Positions 31,526 to 39,700 of a stretch of DNA of 41,191 nucleotides are shown piece after piece (the first letter of the stretch is position 1; each line of letters starts with the position of its first letter). Position numbers and translations under genes: made by a program. The notes beneath the pieces are model-generated. The model was not told where the DNA came from, ran no database searches, and saw only the letters and a program-made list of their open reading frames with translations. The stretch spans positions 1 through 41,191 of the forward strand of contig CALWWB010000005.1 of the NCBI GenBank assembly GCA_944385175.1. The letters are read 5' to 3'. The stretch comes from an uncultured Oscillospiraceae bacterium (lineage in GTDB: Bacteria > Bacillota > Clostridia > Oscillospirales > Oscillospiraceae).

Positions 31526-32878
31526 TCAGTAGTCCGGACGGTAGATCATGCGGAAGGAAACCTCCGGCGCGGGGTTTGCAACCCGGTCGGTCACATTGCC
31601 GGCTTCGTCGTAGTAGATGCGTTCAATGCAGTTGCCTTCCTCGTCATAGCGATTTTCGTAGCTGCTGTTGCGCACATAGAGGCCGTGGGTATAGCGGCGC
31701 AGTTCCCTGCCCTGCTCGTCGTACTCATACTCGTACCATATATAGGTAACACCGTAGAGGCCAAATTCGGAATGCTCTATTAGATTCCCGTTTTCACCAT
31801 AGCGGCTGTCGCTGCCGTGACTGAGATAGCCGCCGCTGGGATAGGCGGCGTAGTGGGTGCGGTTGCCGTTTGCGTCATATACGCTCAGCTCCCGGCTGAC
31901 GGTGCCGTCATAGTCATAGAAGTAGGTCCAGACCGAAAAGCTGCCGTCTTCGTTGTAGCTGAAATCTGTCTGGGTGTTCAGCTCACCGGTGGAGTCATAC
32001 TGTTTCTGACACAGCAGACGGCTCAGCTCGTCATACTCATATTCACTCCACTCGGTGCGCTGCCCTCTGGAATCGAAGCGGGTGCGGCTGATTTCCAGCC
32101 CGTTTTCATCATAGACGTATTCCCGCCAGTAGTCCGCCTGGCGGTTTGCGCTGTAGCGTGTAAAGCGGGTTATCTGCCGCTGGGCGTTGTATTCGGATAT
32201 CTCCCAGTACAGGGCGTTGCCGTTGGCGGAATAGCGTATGTACTGGAGCAGGTTGCCGTAGGCATCATAGCTGCTCTTACTCAGCAGCACCCCGGCATCA
32301 TACTCGTATTCAGTGCGCTGGAGCAGGCTGCCCTCCGAGGACATGATGGTCTTTTCCGTCAGGAGGGAATCCTGATAGCTGCACTCCTCCCCATAGCTGA
32401 GCTTTCCGCTGCCGTCGTATATACGCAGGGAAGTACGGTTGCCGCTGTCGTCGTAGCTGCTCTCACGGCGGAAGGATATACTGCCGTCGGCACGCTGCTT
32501 CACATGAGTGATGACCCGGCCCTGGCTGTCGTAGGTGTACAGGTCGAATACCGGGGCGGGCTCCCCACGGGAAGCGGCGCTGAAAGCGAATACCAGAGCC
32601 AGCAGCAAAACCAGTATCACGGCGGCACCGGCGGGGGGCAGCCACCGGGGCAAAGGCTTCTTTGAGGCCTTGACAGACCAGCGGCCATGGCCGTCGGCCG
32701 CATGGATATCCGGCACACTTTCCTCCGGCGGGGCAGCCGGGGAGTCGACCGGCTGTTCCGGTGCAGCTCCATCGGATGCGCGCTCATCAGAAAAGTGGGA
32801 TTCCGGTACGGTCGGCGGATTATCACGATACAAGTCTTCCGGGGAGAGAATCTTATCTTCGGTGCGGGGATCAGACAT
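31526..32878 (-). CDS. Single-pass membrane protein with YD-type repeats
   Basis: This 450-residue protein has an acidic, Pro-rich cytoplasmic tail (1-75), a basic stretch and one membrane helix (about 83-103), then about 13 tandem repeats of 22-26 residues outside the cell. The repeats carry the core Tyr-Asp-x-x-Gly-x-x (for example TYDSQGR, YDDSGNR, YDAYGNL, YDENGLE), as in YD or RHS repeats that form a beta-solenoid or cocoon. No toxin or core domain of RHS proteins is present at the C-terminus, which ends soon after the last repeat. TGGAGG precedes the ATG. It follows a glycosyltransferase gene by 44 bases, which may relate to surface sugars. I do not recognise a named family beyond the repeats. 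Confidence 0.8.
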   Translation of the reverse strand: MSDPRTEDKILSPEDLYRDNPPTVPESHFSDERASDGAAPEQPVDSPAAPPEESVPDIHAADGHGRWSVKASKKPLPRWLPPAGAAVILVLLLALVFAFSAASRGEPAPVFDLYTYDSQGRVITHVKQRADGSISFRRESSYDDSGNRTSLRIYDGSGKLSYGEECSYQDSLLTEKTIMSSEGSLLQRTEYEYDAGVLLSKSSYDAYGNLLQYIRYSANGNALYWEISEYNAQRQITRFTRYSANRQADYWREYVYDENGLEISRTRFDSRGQRTEWSEYEYDELSRLLCQKQYDSTGELNTQTDFSYNEDGSFSVWTYFYDYDGTVSRELSVYDANGNRTHYAAYPSGGYLSHGSDSRYGENGNLIEHSEFGLYGVTYIWYEYEYDEQGRELRRYTHGLYVRNSSYENRYDEEGNCIERIYYDEAGNVTDRVANPAPEVSFRMIYRPDY

Positions 32879-32922
32879 GTTTTTCCTCCAAAAAAAAGAG
32901 TCACTGGCTTGGGCGGGGAATG

Positions 32923-33966
32923 CTATTTTTTGTGCTTCAGTTTGGTGAACAGGCCCGGAGAGATGCGCCCTGCCAGTACCAGCATCCTAAAAACAGCCAT
33001 ATTCAGCCATACCTGCCCGCTGCACACCACTGAGCAGAGAATATTGGGGACCGCGCCGCCGAAGACATCCCGGCAGCGACGGCGCACCTGAGGGTCGTTT
33101 ATTATACTGCGCACATAGGCGGCCTTTTCCCCCGCGTCCAGGGGACAGTTTGGGGAAAAGAGGGTGGTCATGCAGGAAAAAATACTCTTTGCAAACATAT
33201 AACGGCAGTCTGCCTCCGTGGCCTCGTCGCAGCCGAGGGAAGCACATAGCTGCTGTACCACGGCATCCGACTCCAGACAGACCCTGGGTTTGTCCTGGCA
33301 GAAACGGGTTATCAGGCTCTCTCCCGGGTGCATGATGTATCGGTATTTACACTCCGGCAGTATCTTCACACTGTCGGCCTCATCCAGGCAGCGGAAGATA
33401 AACAGTCTGTCCTCTCCCCAGCGGTAATCGGGAAAGCGGTGGGTGCTGCCAATGAGCTCCATGCGAAACAGCTTGCCCCAGACCTGGTTGAAGAGATTGG
33501 CCTTGTAAAGCCGCCCGAAAGCGGAGCCCAGCCGGGATCTGTCCAGCCGCTGCTCCGGCTCGGAATAGCGGCGGCAGCTGCCGGAGGGGCTGACTATTGT
33601 AAAGCCGAAAAAAACCATGTCTGCCCCTTCGGCTCCCGCCATTGCGTATTCCACTGCGTCGGGCAGGAGTTCGTCGTCGGCATCGGCAAACATGACGTAT
33701 TCCGTGCCGGGCTCCACTGCATCAAGCCCCCGGTTGCGGGCCTTGGCAGGGCCTCCGTTGGGAACACTTATGGGCATGAGCCGAGCATCCTGCTCCCGGA
33801 GTCGCCGGAGGATCTGAGCGGTATCGTCAGTGGAGCCGTCATCCACCACTATGAGGCGCAGATCTCTGAAGCTCTGCTTCAGTATGCTGCATACGGCTTT
33901 TTCTATATACTGCCCGGCGTTGTAGGCGGGCATGATAACGGCAAGTCTGGGCGCCTTCTGCTCCAT
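32923..33966 (-). CDS. Family 2 glycosyltransferase
   Basis: This 347-residue protein is a GT-A fold glycosyltransferase. It shows AVIMPAYNAGQYIEKAVCSILKQSF at the start, LIVVDDGSTDDTAQI with the nucleotide-binding Asp, and FADADDEL with the DxD-like metal site near 90. GEDRLFIFRCLDEAD near 190 holds the acidic catalytic region. The protein has no clear membrane helices. The start is uncertain among several closely spaced ATGs; I chose 33966 because GGAGG lies five bases upstream. It overlaps or abuts the DUF2461 gene in the same operon. The sugar donor and acceptor are unknown, but a surface polymer is likely. Confidence 0.88.
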   Translation of the reverse strand: MEQKAPRLAVIMPAYNAGQYIEKAVCSILKQSFRDLRLIVVDDGSTDDTAQILRRLREQDARLMPISVPNGGPAKARNRGLDAVEPGTEYVMFADADDELLPDAVEYAMAGAEGADMVFFGFTIVSPSGSCRRYSEPEQRLDRSRLGSAFGRLYKANLFNQVWGKLFRMELIGSTHRFPDYRWGEDRLFIFRCLDEADSVKILPECKYRYIMHPGESLITRFCQDKPRVCLESDAVVQQLCASLGCDEATEADCRYMFAKSIFSCMTTLFSPNCPLDAGEKAAYVRSIINDPQVRRRCRDVFGGAVPNILCSVVCSGQVWLNMAVFRMLVLAGRISPGLFTKLKHKK

Positions 33967-33979
33967 CATTTCCTCCATG

Positions 33980-34654
33980 TCATTTGCGATTGCTGCCCGG
34001 CTCCTCCAGGTAGACTTCCATGAAAAAGTCGTACATGGGCAGTAACTTTTCAAAACTGTCTGCCAGCAGCACCGGCAGTTCCGAACTCAGGACCTCACCG
34101 CCGAAGTCGCGGCTGATCTCCAGGCCGAGCCTCTTACGGTTATACCACTGGTCTATTATCTGGCTGCGATGACCTTTTGGCCGAGCGTATTCCTCCCCGG
34201 TTACGGCAAAGCCAGTCTTCATCACAGATTTTGCCAGGCGCTCAAAACGGGCGGGATTGGCGTCCACTTTGCGGCGGAATGCAGCCATCTGGGCGGCAGT
34301 GGCGCTGTAGAACCCCATGCCGTAGCTGTAGTCAGCGGCACCCAGCTCGAACCAGAAGCAGGGGCCTTCCAGCAAAATATCATTATCTTTCAAAGTGAAC
34401 CACAGGTGATCCTTGTAGGGACCCCTTCCGAAAAGTCTCCGGGCATCCCGATAAATACGGGAGACATGAAGCCGGAAGCTACGACGGGGAAGTCTCCGGG
34501 CCATAAGCTCCGCCGTGTCTGCGGCCAGGGCCTTGAAGGGCGTGTTCAGAACCCGTTCAAATTCCTCTTTGTGGGCCAGGAACCAGGGCCGCTCATTATT
34601 GAATGCCAACTCCCATAAAAAGTTGCTGGTCTGGGGTGTAAATCCTTCAAACAT
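33980..34654 (-). CDS. DUF2461 family protein
   Basis: This 224-residue protein matches DUF2461 (TIGR02453), with the start MFEGFTPQTSNFLWELAFNNERPWF and the middle region GRGPYKDHLWFTL. Function is not known. The ATG at 34654 matches the conserved family start, though its ribosome site is poor (AGAGAGA). A GTG at 34702 was rejected because it sits too close to the only nearby ribosome site. It is the first gene of the operon with the glycosyltransferase and YD-repeat genes, behind a good promoter. Confidence 0.85.
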   Translation of the reverse strand: MFEGFTPQTSNFLWELAFNNERPWFLAHKEEFERVLNTPFKALAADTAELMARRLPRRSFRLHVSRIYRDARRLFGRGPYKDHLWFTLKDNDILLEGPCFWFELGAADYSYGMGFYSATAAQMAAFRRKVDANPARFERLAKSVMKTGFAVTGEEYARPKGHRSQIIDQWYNRKRLGLEISRDFGGEVLSSELPVLLADSFEKLLPMYDFFMEVYLEEPGSNRK

Positions 34655-34722
34655 GCTGATATTGTCTCTCTCTTGATCAAATTTTCCATAACAGTTTACC
34701 ACACTCCCAATAGATTATCAAT

Positions 34723-34751
34723 ATTATACCCACTAGGGAGATACTGTACAA
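34723..34751 (-). promoter_or_regulatory. Promoter for the DUF2461-glycosyltransferase-YD operon
   Basis: On the minus strand TTGTAC (complement of 34746-34751) and the perfect TATAAT (complement of 34723-34728) are 17 bases apart. The leader to the chosen ATG is about 60 bases. The -35 box overlaps that of the divergent trkA promoter. Confidence 0.7.
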
Positions 34752-34773
34752 AAGTTTTGGAATATGGTATATT
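34745..34773 (+). promoter_or_regulatory. Candidate promoter for trkA-trkH
   Basis: TGTACA at 34745-34750 and TATATT at 34768-34773 are 17 bases apart, and TGG directly before the -10 box fits an extended -10. The -35 match is four of six. It shares the palindrome TGTACA with the divergent promoter. Confidence 0.5.
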
Positions 34774-34832
34774 TGCCTTGTATGTCATATTGAGTATTTC
34801 TCCGCCGGGGGCGGGGAGAATGGAGACAAAAA

Positions 34833-36197
34833 ATGAAAATTATTATTGCCGGGGCGGGCAAGATAGGCTACAGCGTTGCATCCATACTGGCCGATGAGGG
34901 CCATGACATCACCGTCATTGACAATGACAGTGCCACCATCACCAACCTTTCCAACAATCTGGATGTTATTTGTGTGGAAGGGAGTGCCACCAATTCCGAG
35001 ACTCTGCTGGAGGCAGGAGCAGCCGATGCGGATCTGCTGATGGCTGCCACCCGCAGCGACGAGACCAACATGGTCTGCGGCATATCCGCCAGCAAGTTGG
35101 GCACCAAGCACGTGATAGCCCGTATAAGGGATACTGCCTACCTGAGACAGATGGAGTTTTTGCGGGAAGCCCTTGGCCTTTCGGTAATCGTAAACCCTGA
35201 ACTGGAGTGTGCAAAGGAAATTTCCCGCATACTGCGCTTCCCCAGCGCCACCAGGGTGGACGCTTTTTCCAAGGGCAGTGCGGAGATCGTAGAGCACCGG
35301 GTGAGAGAGGGCGGCAGGCTTGACGGTATGCAGCTCAAGCAGCTGCCCCAGAACTTTAACGCCAAGGTGCTGGTGGGCGTTGTGGAACGGGACGGCGAGG
35401 CTATCATACCCAACGGCGACTTTACCCTGAGAAAAGGGGATCTGCTTAGTATCACCGGCTCGGACAAGGAACTGAGGAAATTCTTTATAGCTACCGGCCA
35501 GTACAAAAAGCCTGTGCGCCGTGTGATGATAATGGGCGGCGGGCGCATAGCCGTATATCTTACCCGGATGCTCCAGGAGAGCGGTATGGCCGTGACGGTG
35601 GTTGAGGCCGACCGCAGCCGCTGTGAAGAGTTGTGTGATCTTATCCCGGATGCCAATATCGTCCACGGGGATGCCACCCGCAGCGAGGTGCTGCTGGAGG
35701 AGGGCATTCTCACCTGCGATGCTTTCGTTGCCCTCACCGGGGACGACGGTGACAATATTATAACCTCCATGTACGCAAAACACATGAACGTGGGGAAAAT
35801 TGTGGTGAAAGTCAACCGGGAATATTACGACCGTATACTGGACAGCGCCGGCCTGGACAGCGTGGTGGCCCCCAAATCCCTGGTGGCCCAGCAGCTTGCC
35901 CGCTATGTGAGAGCCATGAGCAATTCCATAGGCAGCAGCATGGAGACTCTGTACAAACTGGCCGACGGTAAGGTGGAGGCCCTGGAGTTCAAGGTCAGCC
36001 AGGGGTCCAAAGTCATCGGCGTACCCCTGAAGGATCTGCGCCTTAAACCCAATATAATCATAAGCGCCGTTGTCCGGGGCAACCGCACCATACTGCCCGG
36101 CGGCGATACGGAGATTTATGCCGGGGACCATGCGGTGGTAGTGACCAAGGCCGGCTGGCTGAAAGTATTGGATAACATTATCGAGGACGAGATATGA
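34833..36197 (+). CDS. trkA: Trk potassium uptake regulator TrkA
   Basis: TrkA is the cytoplasmic NAD(H)-binding subunit that gates TrkH-type potassium uptake. The 454 residues form two tandem RCK units, each with a Rossmann domain and a C-terminal RCK_C domain. The first dinucleotide motif is GAGKIG (7-12) with acidic Asp at the end of the second strand (VIDND); the second, GGGRIA, starts near 233, followed by VVEADRSR. GGAG precedes the ATG. The stop codon overlaps the trkH start in ATGA, so subunit stoichiometry is probably coupled. Confidence 0.96.
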   Translation: MKIIIAGAGKIGYSVASILADEGHDITVIDNDSATITNLSNNLDVICVEGSATNSETLLEAGAADADLLMAATRSDETNMVCGISASKLGTKHVIARIRDTAYLRQMEFLREALGLSVIVNPELECAKEISRILRFPSATRVDAFSKGSAEIVEHRVREGGRLDGMQLKQLPQNFNAKVLVGVVERDGEAIIPNGDFTLRKGDLLSITGSDKELRKFFIATGQYKKPVRRVMIMGGGRIAVYLTRMLQESGMAVTVVEADRSRCEELCDLIPDANIVHGDATRSEVLLEEGILTCDAFVALTGDDGDNIITSMYAKHMNVGKIVVKVNREYYDRILDSAGLDSVVAPKSLVAQQLARYVRAMSNSIGSSMETLYKLADGKVEALEFKVSQGSKVIGVPLKDLRLKPNIIISAVVRGNRTILPGGDTEIYAGDHAVVVTKAGWLKVLDNIIEDEI

Positions 36198-37630
36198 ACC
36201 GAAGAATGATATGCCGGGTGCTGGGCCTGCTGCTGGTGTGCCTGGCGGTACTGATGTTTTTGCCCGTCATTGCCGGGCTCTGGTACGGAGAGGGAGTAAG
36301 CCACTTTCTCATTACCATAGCTCTCACGGGAGCTGTGGGACTTACTTTGAGTCGAATCCGGCCCCACAGTTCCATAATCTACGCCAAAGACGGCTTCGTG
36401 ATAGTGGGCCTGGGCTGGATACTCATGTCCCTGCTCGGAGCTCTGCCCTTTGTTATCAGCGGGGATATACCCAATTACATAGATGCCGTTTTTGAAACGG
36501 TGTCCGGCTTTACCACCACCGGAGCTTCCATACTGGAAAATGTAGAGGAAATGAGCCAGGGCTGCCTGTTTTGGCGCTCCTTCACCCACTGGATAGGCGG
36601 AATGGGTGTTCTGGTGTTCATCATGGCGGTGCTGCCCATGAGCGGAGAACACTCCATGCACATCATGCGTGCGGAGGTGCCGGGACCCACCGTGGGCAAG
36701 CTGGTACCCAGAGTGCGCCAGACTGCCAAGATACTCTATCTCATCTATATTGCGATGACTCTCCTGGAGGTTGTGCTGCTGCTCTTTGGCGGCATGAGCC
36801 TGTTTGACGCCCTGATCCACTCTTTCGGTTCGGCTGGAACCGGCGGTTTTTCCAATAAGGCTGCCAGCGTGGGTGCCTACAACAGTGCCTATATCGAGAT
36901 GGTCATAGCTGTATTCATGGCACTTTTTGCAATAAACTTCAACCTGTTCTTCCTGATACTCATCGGACGCTGGCGGGAGGCACTGAAAAGTGAGGAACTG
37001 CTCTGGTATTTGGCAATAATTGCTGCCTCGGTGCTGGCCATAGCCTTGGGAATACGGGAGAGCAGCGGTGGCTTTCTCACCGCCCTGCGCCACGCTTTTT
37101 TCAACGTCTCCTCCATCACCAGCACTACGGGCTTCTGTACGGTGGACTTTGTCCAGTGGCCTCACTATTGCCAGTGGATATTGGTGATACTCATGTTCTG
37201 TGGCGCCTGTGCCGGCAGTACCGGCGGCGGCTTAAAAACTTCCAGAGTGGTGATGGTGTTCAAAAACATTACCTGTGAGATACGCCAGATGATACACCCT
37301 CGCACAGTTACCCGGGTGCAGATGGACGGGAAACGGGTGGATGATGCGGGAATGAAGGCTGTTAATACCTTTTTTGCCTGCTATATGATACTGCTGGTGC
37401 TGGGAACTTTCCTAGTGTCTCTGGATAATTTCGACATGTCCACCAACTTTACCGCCGTGCTCTCATGCCTCTCCAATGTAGGCCCGGGGCTGTCACTGGT
37501 GGGTCCCACCGGTAACTTCAGTATCTTCTCTTACGGCTCCAAAATTGTGCTCACCATGGCCATGCTTATCGGAAGACTGGAGATATTCCCCATACTCATA
37601 CTTTTTGCTCCCTCCACCTGGAAGCGCTGA
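36194..37630 (+). CDS. trkH: Trk-type potassium transport membrane subunit
   Basis: This 478-residue polytopic membrane protein forms the ion path. The four pore-loop signatures of the SKT family are visible in order: TVSGFTTTGAS (near 102), FGSAGTGGFSN (near 214), SSITSTTGFCTVDF (near 308) and LSNVGPGLSLVGP (near 423), each with the selectivity-filter glycine. The gene overlaps trkA by four bases. It may carry K+ with Na+ or H+; the coupling ion cannot be read. Confidence 0.96.
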   Translation: MNRRMICRVLGLLLVCLAVLMFLPVIAGLWYGEGVSHFLITIALTGAVGLTLSRIRPHSSIIYAKDGFVIVGLGWILMSLLGALPFVISGDIPNYIDAVFETVSGFTTTGASILENVEEMSQGCLFWRSFTHWIGGMGVLVFIMAVLPMSGEHSMHIMRAEVPGPTVGKLVPRVRQTAKILYLIYIAMTLLEVVLLLFGGMSLFDALIHSFGSAGTGGFSNKAASVGAYNSAYIEMVIAVFMALFAINFNLFFLILIGRWREALKSEELLWYLAIIAASVLAIALGIRESSGGFLTALRHAFFNVSSITSTTGFCTVDFVQWPHYCQWILVILMFCGACAGSTGGGLKTSRVVMVFKNITCEIRQMIHPRTVTRVQMDGKRVDDAGMKAVNTFFACYMILLVLGTFLVSLDNFDMSTNFTAVLSCLSNVGPGLSLVGPTGNFSIFSYGSKIVLTMAMLIGRLEIFPILILFAPSTWKR

Positions 37631-37707
37631 GGGAGACGGCGCCGTTCTGACCGGTTATGCGGCAGGGCGGCGCCTGCATATTTAATAAAAAAGACGAGGA
37701 AACAACC

Positions 37708-38490
37708 ATGCTCACAAACAGAGAGATACTGGAAAAAATCACTGCCGCCCAGAAGGAGGCGGCGGAGCTGATAATGCACGCCCATGGTATCCTTGCGGAG
37801 ATAAAGACCGGCCACCGGGACGTGGTGACGGAATTTGACAGGAAGGTGCAGGAGCTTCTGATAGAGCGCCTCAGTACCGCCCTGCCGGGGGCGGCATTCT
37901 TCTGTGAGGAGAACAGCCGCCGGGACAGTCTGGAGGCGGAACATGTCTTTATAATCGACCCCATAGACGGCACCATGAATTTTGTCCGGGGCTTCCACCA
38001 CAGCGCTATCTCTGTGGCCTATATGTCCCGGGGAGAGCTGCTGGCCGCTTCGGTGTATAACCCTTACGTGCAGGAGTGCTTTACTGCTACAAAGGGAGAG
38101 GGAGCATGGCTCAACGGACGGCCCATCAGCGCAAGCTACCTGCCTCTGTCGGAGAGCGTGGTCTGCTGCGGTACCTCGCCCTATAACCCGGAGCTGGCGG
38201 ACAGCACCTTTGAACTTATAAAAAAGGCCTTCATCGCCGGGCTGGATATCCGCCGGGAGGGATCGGCGGCCTTGGATATGTGCTCCGCCGCCGCAGGCCG
38301 GGCAGGGGTCTATTTTGAGCCCAGCGTCTCGTTGTGGGATGTGGCCGCCGGCATGCTCATAGTCAATGAGGCCGGAGGCCGCTGCTGCTGCCTGGACGGC
38401 AGTCCTCTGCCCCTGGACGGCCGCAAGAGCTCGGTAGTGGCCGGAGGCAGTCAGGCGGTAAGTGACTTCCTGGCCCTGGTGAAAGCATGA
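37708..38490 (+). CDS. Inositol monophosphatase family (SuhB-like) phosphatase
   Basis: The 260-residue protein fits the Mg-dependent IMPase family. It shows GHRDVVTEFDRKVQ near 35, the metal ligands Glu67-Glu68 in CEENS, the signature DPIDGTMNF (84-92) and the second Asp region LWDVAAGMLIVNEAGG near 210. Substrates in bacteria include inositol phosphates, 3'-phosphoadenosine phosphate and fructose bisphosphate, so the substrate is open. The ATG at 37708 has GAGGAA upstream; an in-frame extension to 37657 was rejected. The birA start overlaps its stop codon by four bases. Confidence 0.9.
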   Translation: MLTNREILEKITAAQKEAAELIMHAHGILAEIKTGHRDVVTEFDRKVQELLIERLSTALPGAAFFCEENSRRDSLEAEHVFIIDPIDGTMNFVRGFHHSAISVAYMSRGELLAASVYNPYVQECFTATKGEGAWLNGRPISASYLPLSESVVCCGTSPYNPELADSTFELIKKAFIAGLDIRREGSAALDMCSAAAGRAGVYFEPSVSLWDVAAGMLIVNEAGGRCCCLDGSPLPLDGRKSSVVAGGSQAVSDFLALVKA

Positions 38491-39242
38491 GGGAACTGAA
38501 ACTCATAGAAGGCCGGGAGGCCCCAATATACTTTGCCGAAAGCACCGATTCCACAAATACCCGCTTAAAAGAACTGGCAAAGCAGTGCGCCCCCCACGGC
38601 ACCGTGGCGGCAGCCCTGGAGCAGACAGGGGGAAAGGGGCGGCTGGGACGCAGCTTTGCCTCCCCGCCGGGAGGGCTCTATCTCTCCATACTTTGGCGGC
38701 CGGACTTCCCCCCGGAAAAAGCCTCCCGGCTCAGCTGCGCCGGGGCCCTGGCGGCAAGCGCCGCCATTGAGGAAATCTGCGGCATATCCCCGGAAATAAA
38801 ATGGCCAAACGACCTAATGCTGAATGGGAAAAAGATATCCGGCATCCTCACCGAGGCCGCCTGGCAGGGCGAAGGGGGCGGCTTTGTTATCGTGGGCACC
38901 GGCATAAACGTGAATACGGAGAGCTTCCCTGCGCAGCTGCGGGATATTGCCTCCTCCCTGTATCTTGAAACTGGGCGGCACTTTGAGCTGGAGAGGCTTA
39001 TGGCCGCCTTTATCTCCCGGCTGGATTCGATATATGCGGCCTGGGGAGAGGAGGGCGGAGCCTATATCGAGGAGTACCGCCGCCGCTGCATCACCCCGGG
39101 ACGGGACATCCTTATCGACCACCAGGGGAGCCGGGCCAAAGTCCATGCCCTCTCCGTGGAGGATGACTACTCCCTGCTTGTCCGTTGGCCGGAGGGCAGG
39201 CTGGAAAAAAAGAGCTTTGGAGAAATTTTTTCTGCGGTTTAA
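38487..39242 (+). CDS. birA: Biotin-[acetyl-CoA-carboxylase] ligase, no DNA-binding domain
   Basis: BirA activates biotin with ATP and attaches it to carboxylases. The 251 residues show GGKGRLGRSF (48-57), which holds the biotinyl-AMP loop, KWPNDL (105-110), and NGKKISGILTE (113-123) with a conserved lysine. IVGTGINVN near 140 is also diagnostic. There is no N-terminal helix-turn-helix, so it cannot repress by the E. coli mechanism. It overlaps the phosphatase gene by four bases. Confidence 0.96.
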   Translation: MRELKLIEGREAPIYFAESTDSTNTRLKELAKQCAPHGTVAAALEQTGGKGRLGRSFASPPGGLYLSILWRPDFPPEKASRLSCAGALAASAAIEEICGISPEIKWPNDLMLNGKKISGILTEAAWQGEGGGFVIVGTGINVNTESFPAQLRDIASSLYLETGRHFELERLMAAFISRLDSIYAAWGEEGGAYIEEYRRRCITPGRDILIDHQGSRAKVHALSVEDDYSLLVRWPEGRLEKKSFGEIFSAV

Positions 39243-39252
39243 CAAATTAGAC

Positions 39253-39281
39253 TTGACAATAGCGGTTGAATGCTGTAGACT
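39253..39281 (+). promoter_or_regulatory. Promoter for the BlaI-M56 pair
   Basis: The perfect TTGACA at 39253-39258 and TAGACT at 39276-39281 are 17 bases apart. The spacer and downstream region hold a large inverted repeat, so the promoter lies inside a probable operator. Confidence 0.75.
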
Positions 39282-39306
39282 AAAATCAGTCGAATGCATT
39301 CAACCG
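39263..39306. promoter_or_regulatory. Long dyad over the BlaI promoter, probable operator
   Basis: CGGTTGAATGC (39263-39273) and GCATTCAACCG (39296-39306) are perfect complements. Between them lie an inner GACT...AGTC dyad (39278-39291) and a palindrome GAATGCATTC (39292-39301). Three copies of GAATGC are therefore present. A run of five T residues follows. It could serve as an operator for the repressor and, in readthrough RNA from birA, as a terminator. Confidence 0.65.
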
Positions 39307-39328
39307 TTTTTGCTATGAGGTGATACAT

Positions 39329-39700
39329 ATGTCTGTACCAAAGATATTTGAAAGTGAGTACCGTTTCTGCCTTATCCTCTGGGAGAATGAGCCGGTGAAG
39401 AGCGGCCGTCTGGTGGAGCTGTGCCGGGAGAAGCTGGGCTGGAGCAAGGCCACCACCTACACGGTGATAAAGAGGCTGAGCCAGAGGGGCGTGGTGAAGA
39501 ATGAGAACACCGTAGTCACCAGTCTGGTGAGCAAGGAGGAGGTCCAGGCAGAGGAGCTGGATGAGCTGGTGGACCGGGTCTTTGAGGGGAATTTGCCCTC
39601 TTTCGTAGCGGCCTTTACACGGCGCAAAAAGCTGAGCCAGGAGGACGTGGATGAGCTGAGAAAGCTCATAGATTCCTATGGGGAGGACGAAGATGGATAA
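39329..39700 (+). CDS. BlaI/MecI-family transcriptional repressor
   Basis: This 123-residue protein has the winged-helix fold of the BlaI/MecI/CopY family. It starts with ESEYRFCLILWENEPVKSGRLVELC and its recognition helix region is WSKATTYTVIKRLSQRGVVKNE. The C-terminal half (about 75-123) is the dimerisation helix region and should hold the site at which such repressors are cut by their M56 partner. GAGG precedes the ATG at 39329, which I prefer over a GTG three codons earlier. The M56 gene starts inside its last codons, so the two are coupled. It probably represses its own operon through the dyad upstream. Confidence 0.93.
   Translation: MSVPKIFESEYRFCLILWENEPVKSGRLVELCREKLGWSKATTYTVIKRLSQRGVVKNENTVVTSLVSKEEVQAEELDELVDRVFEGNLPSFVAAFTRRKKLSQEDVDELRKLIDSYGEDEDG

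Noticed and set aside
37638..37674. GGCGCCG and CGGCGCC pair after trkH as a terminator
   Set aside because: The stem has only seven pairs with a loop of more than 20 bases, and the T-containing sequence after it is short. Readthrough into the phosphatase gene is equally likely.
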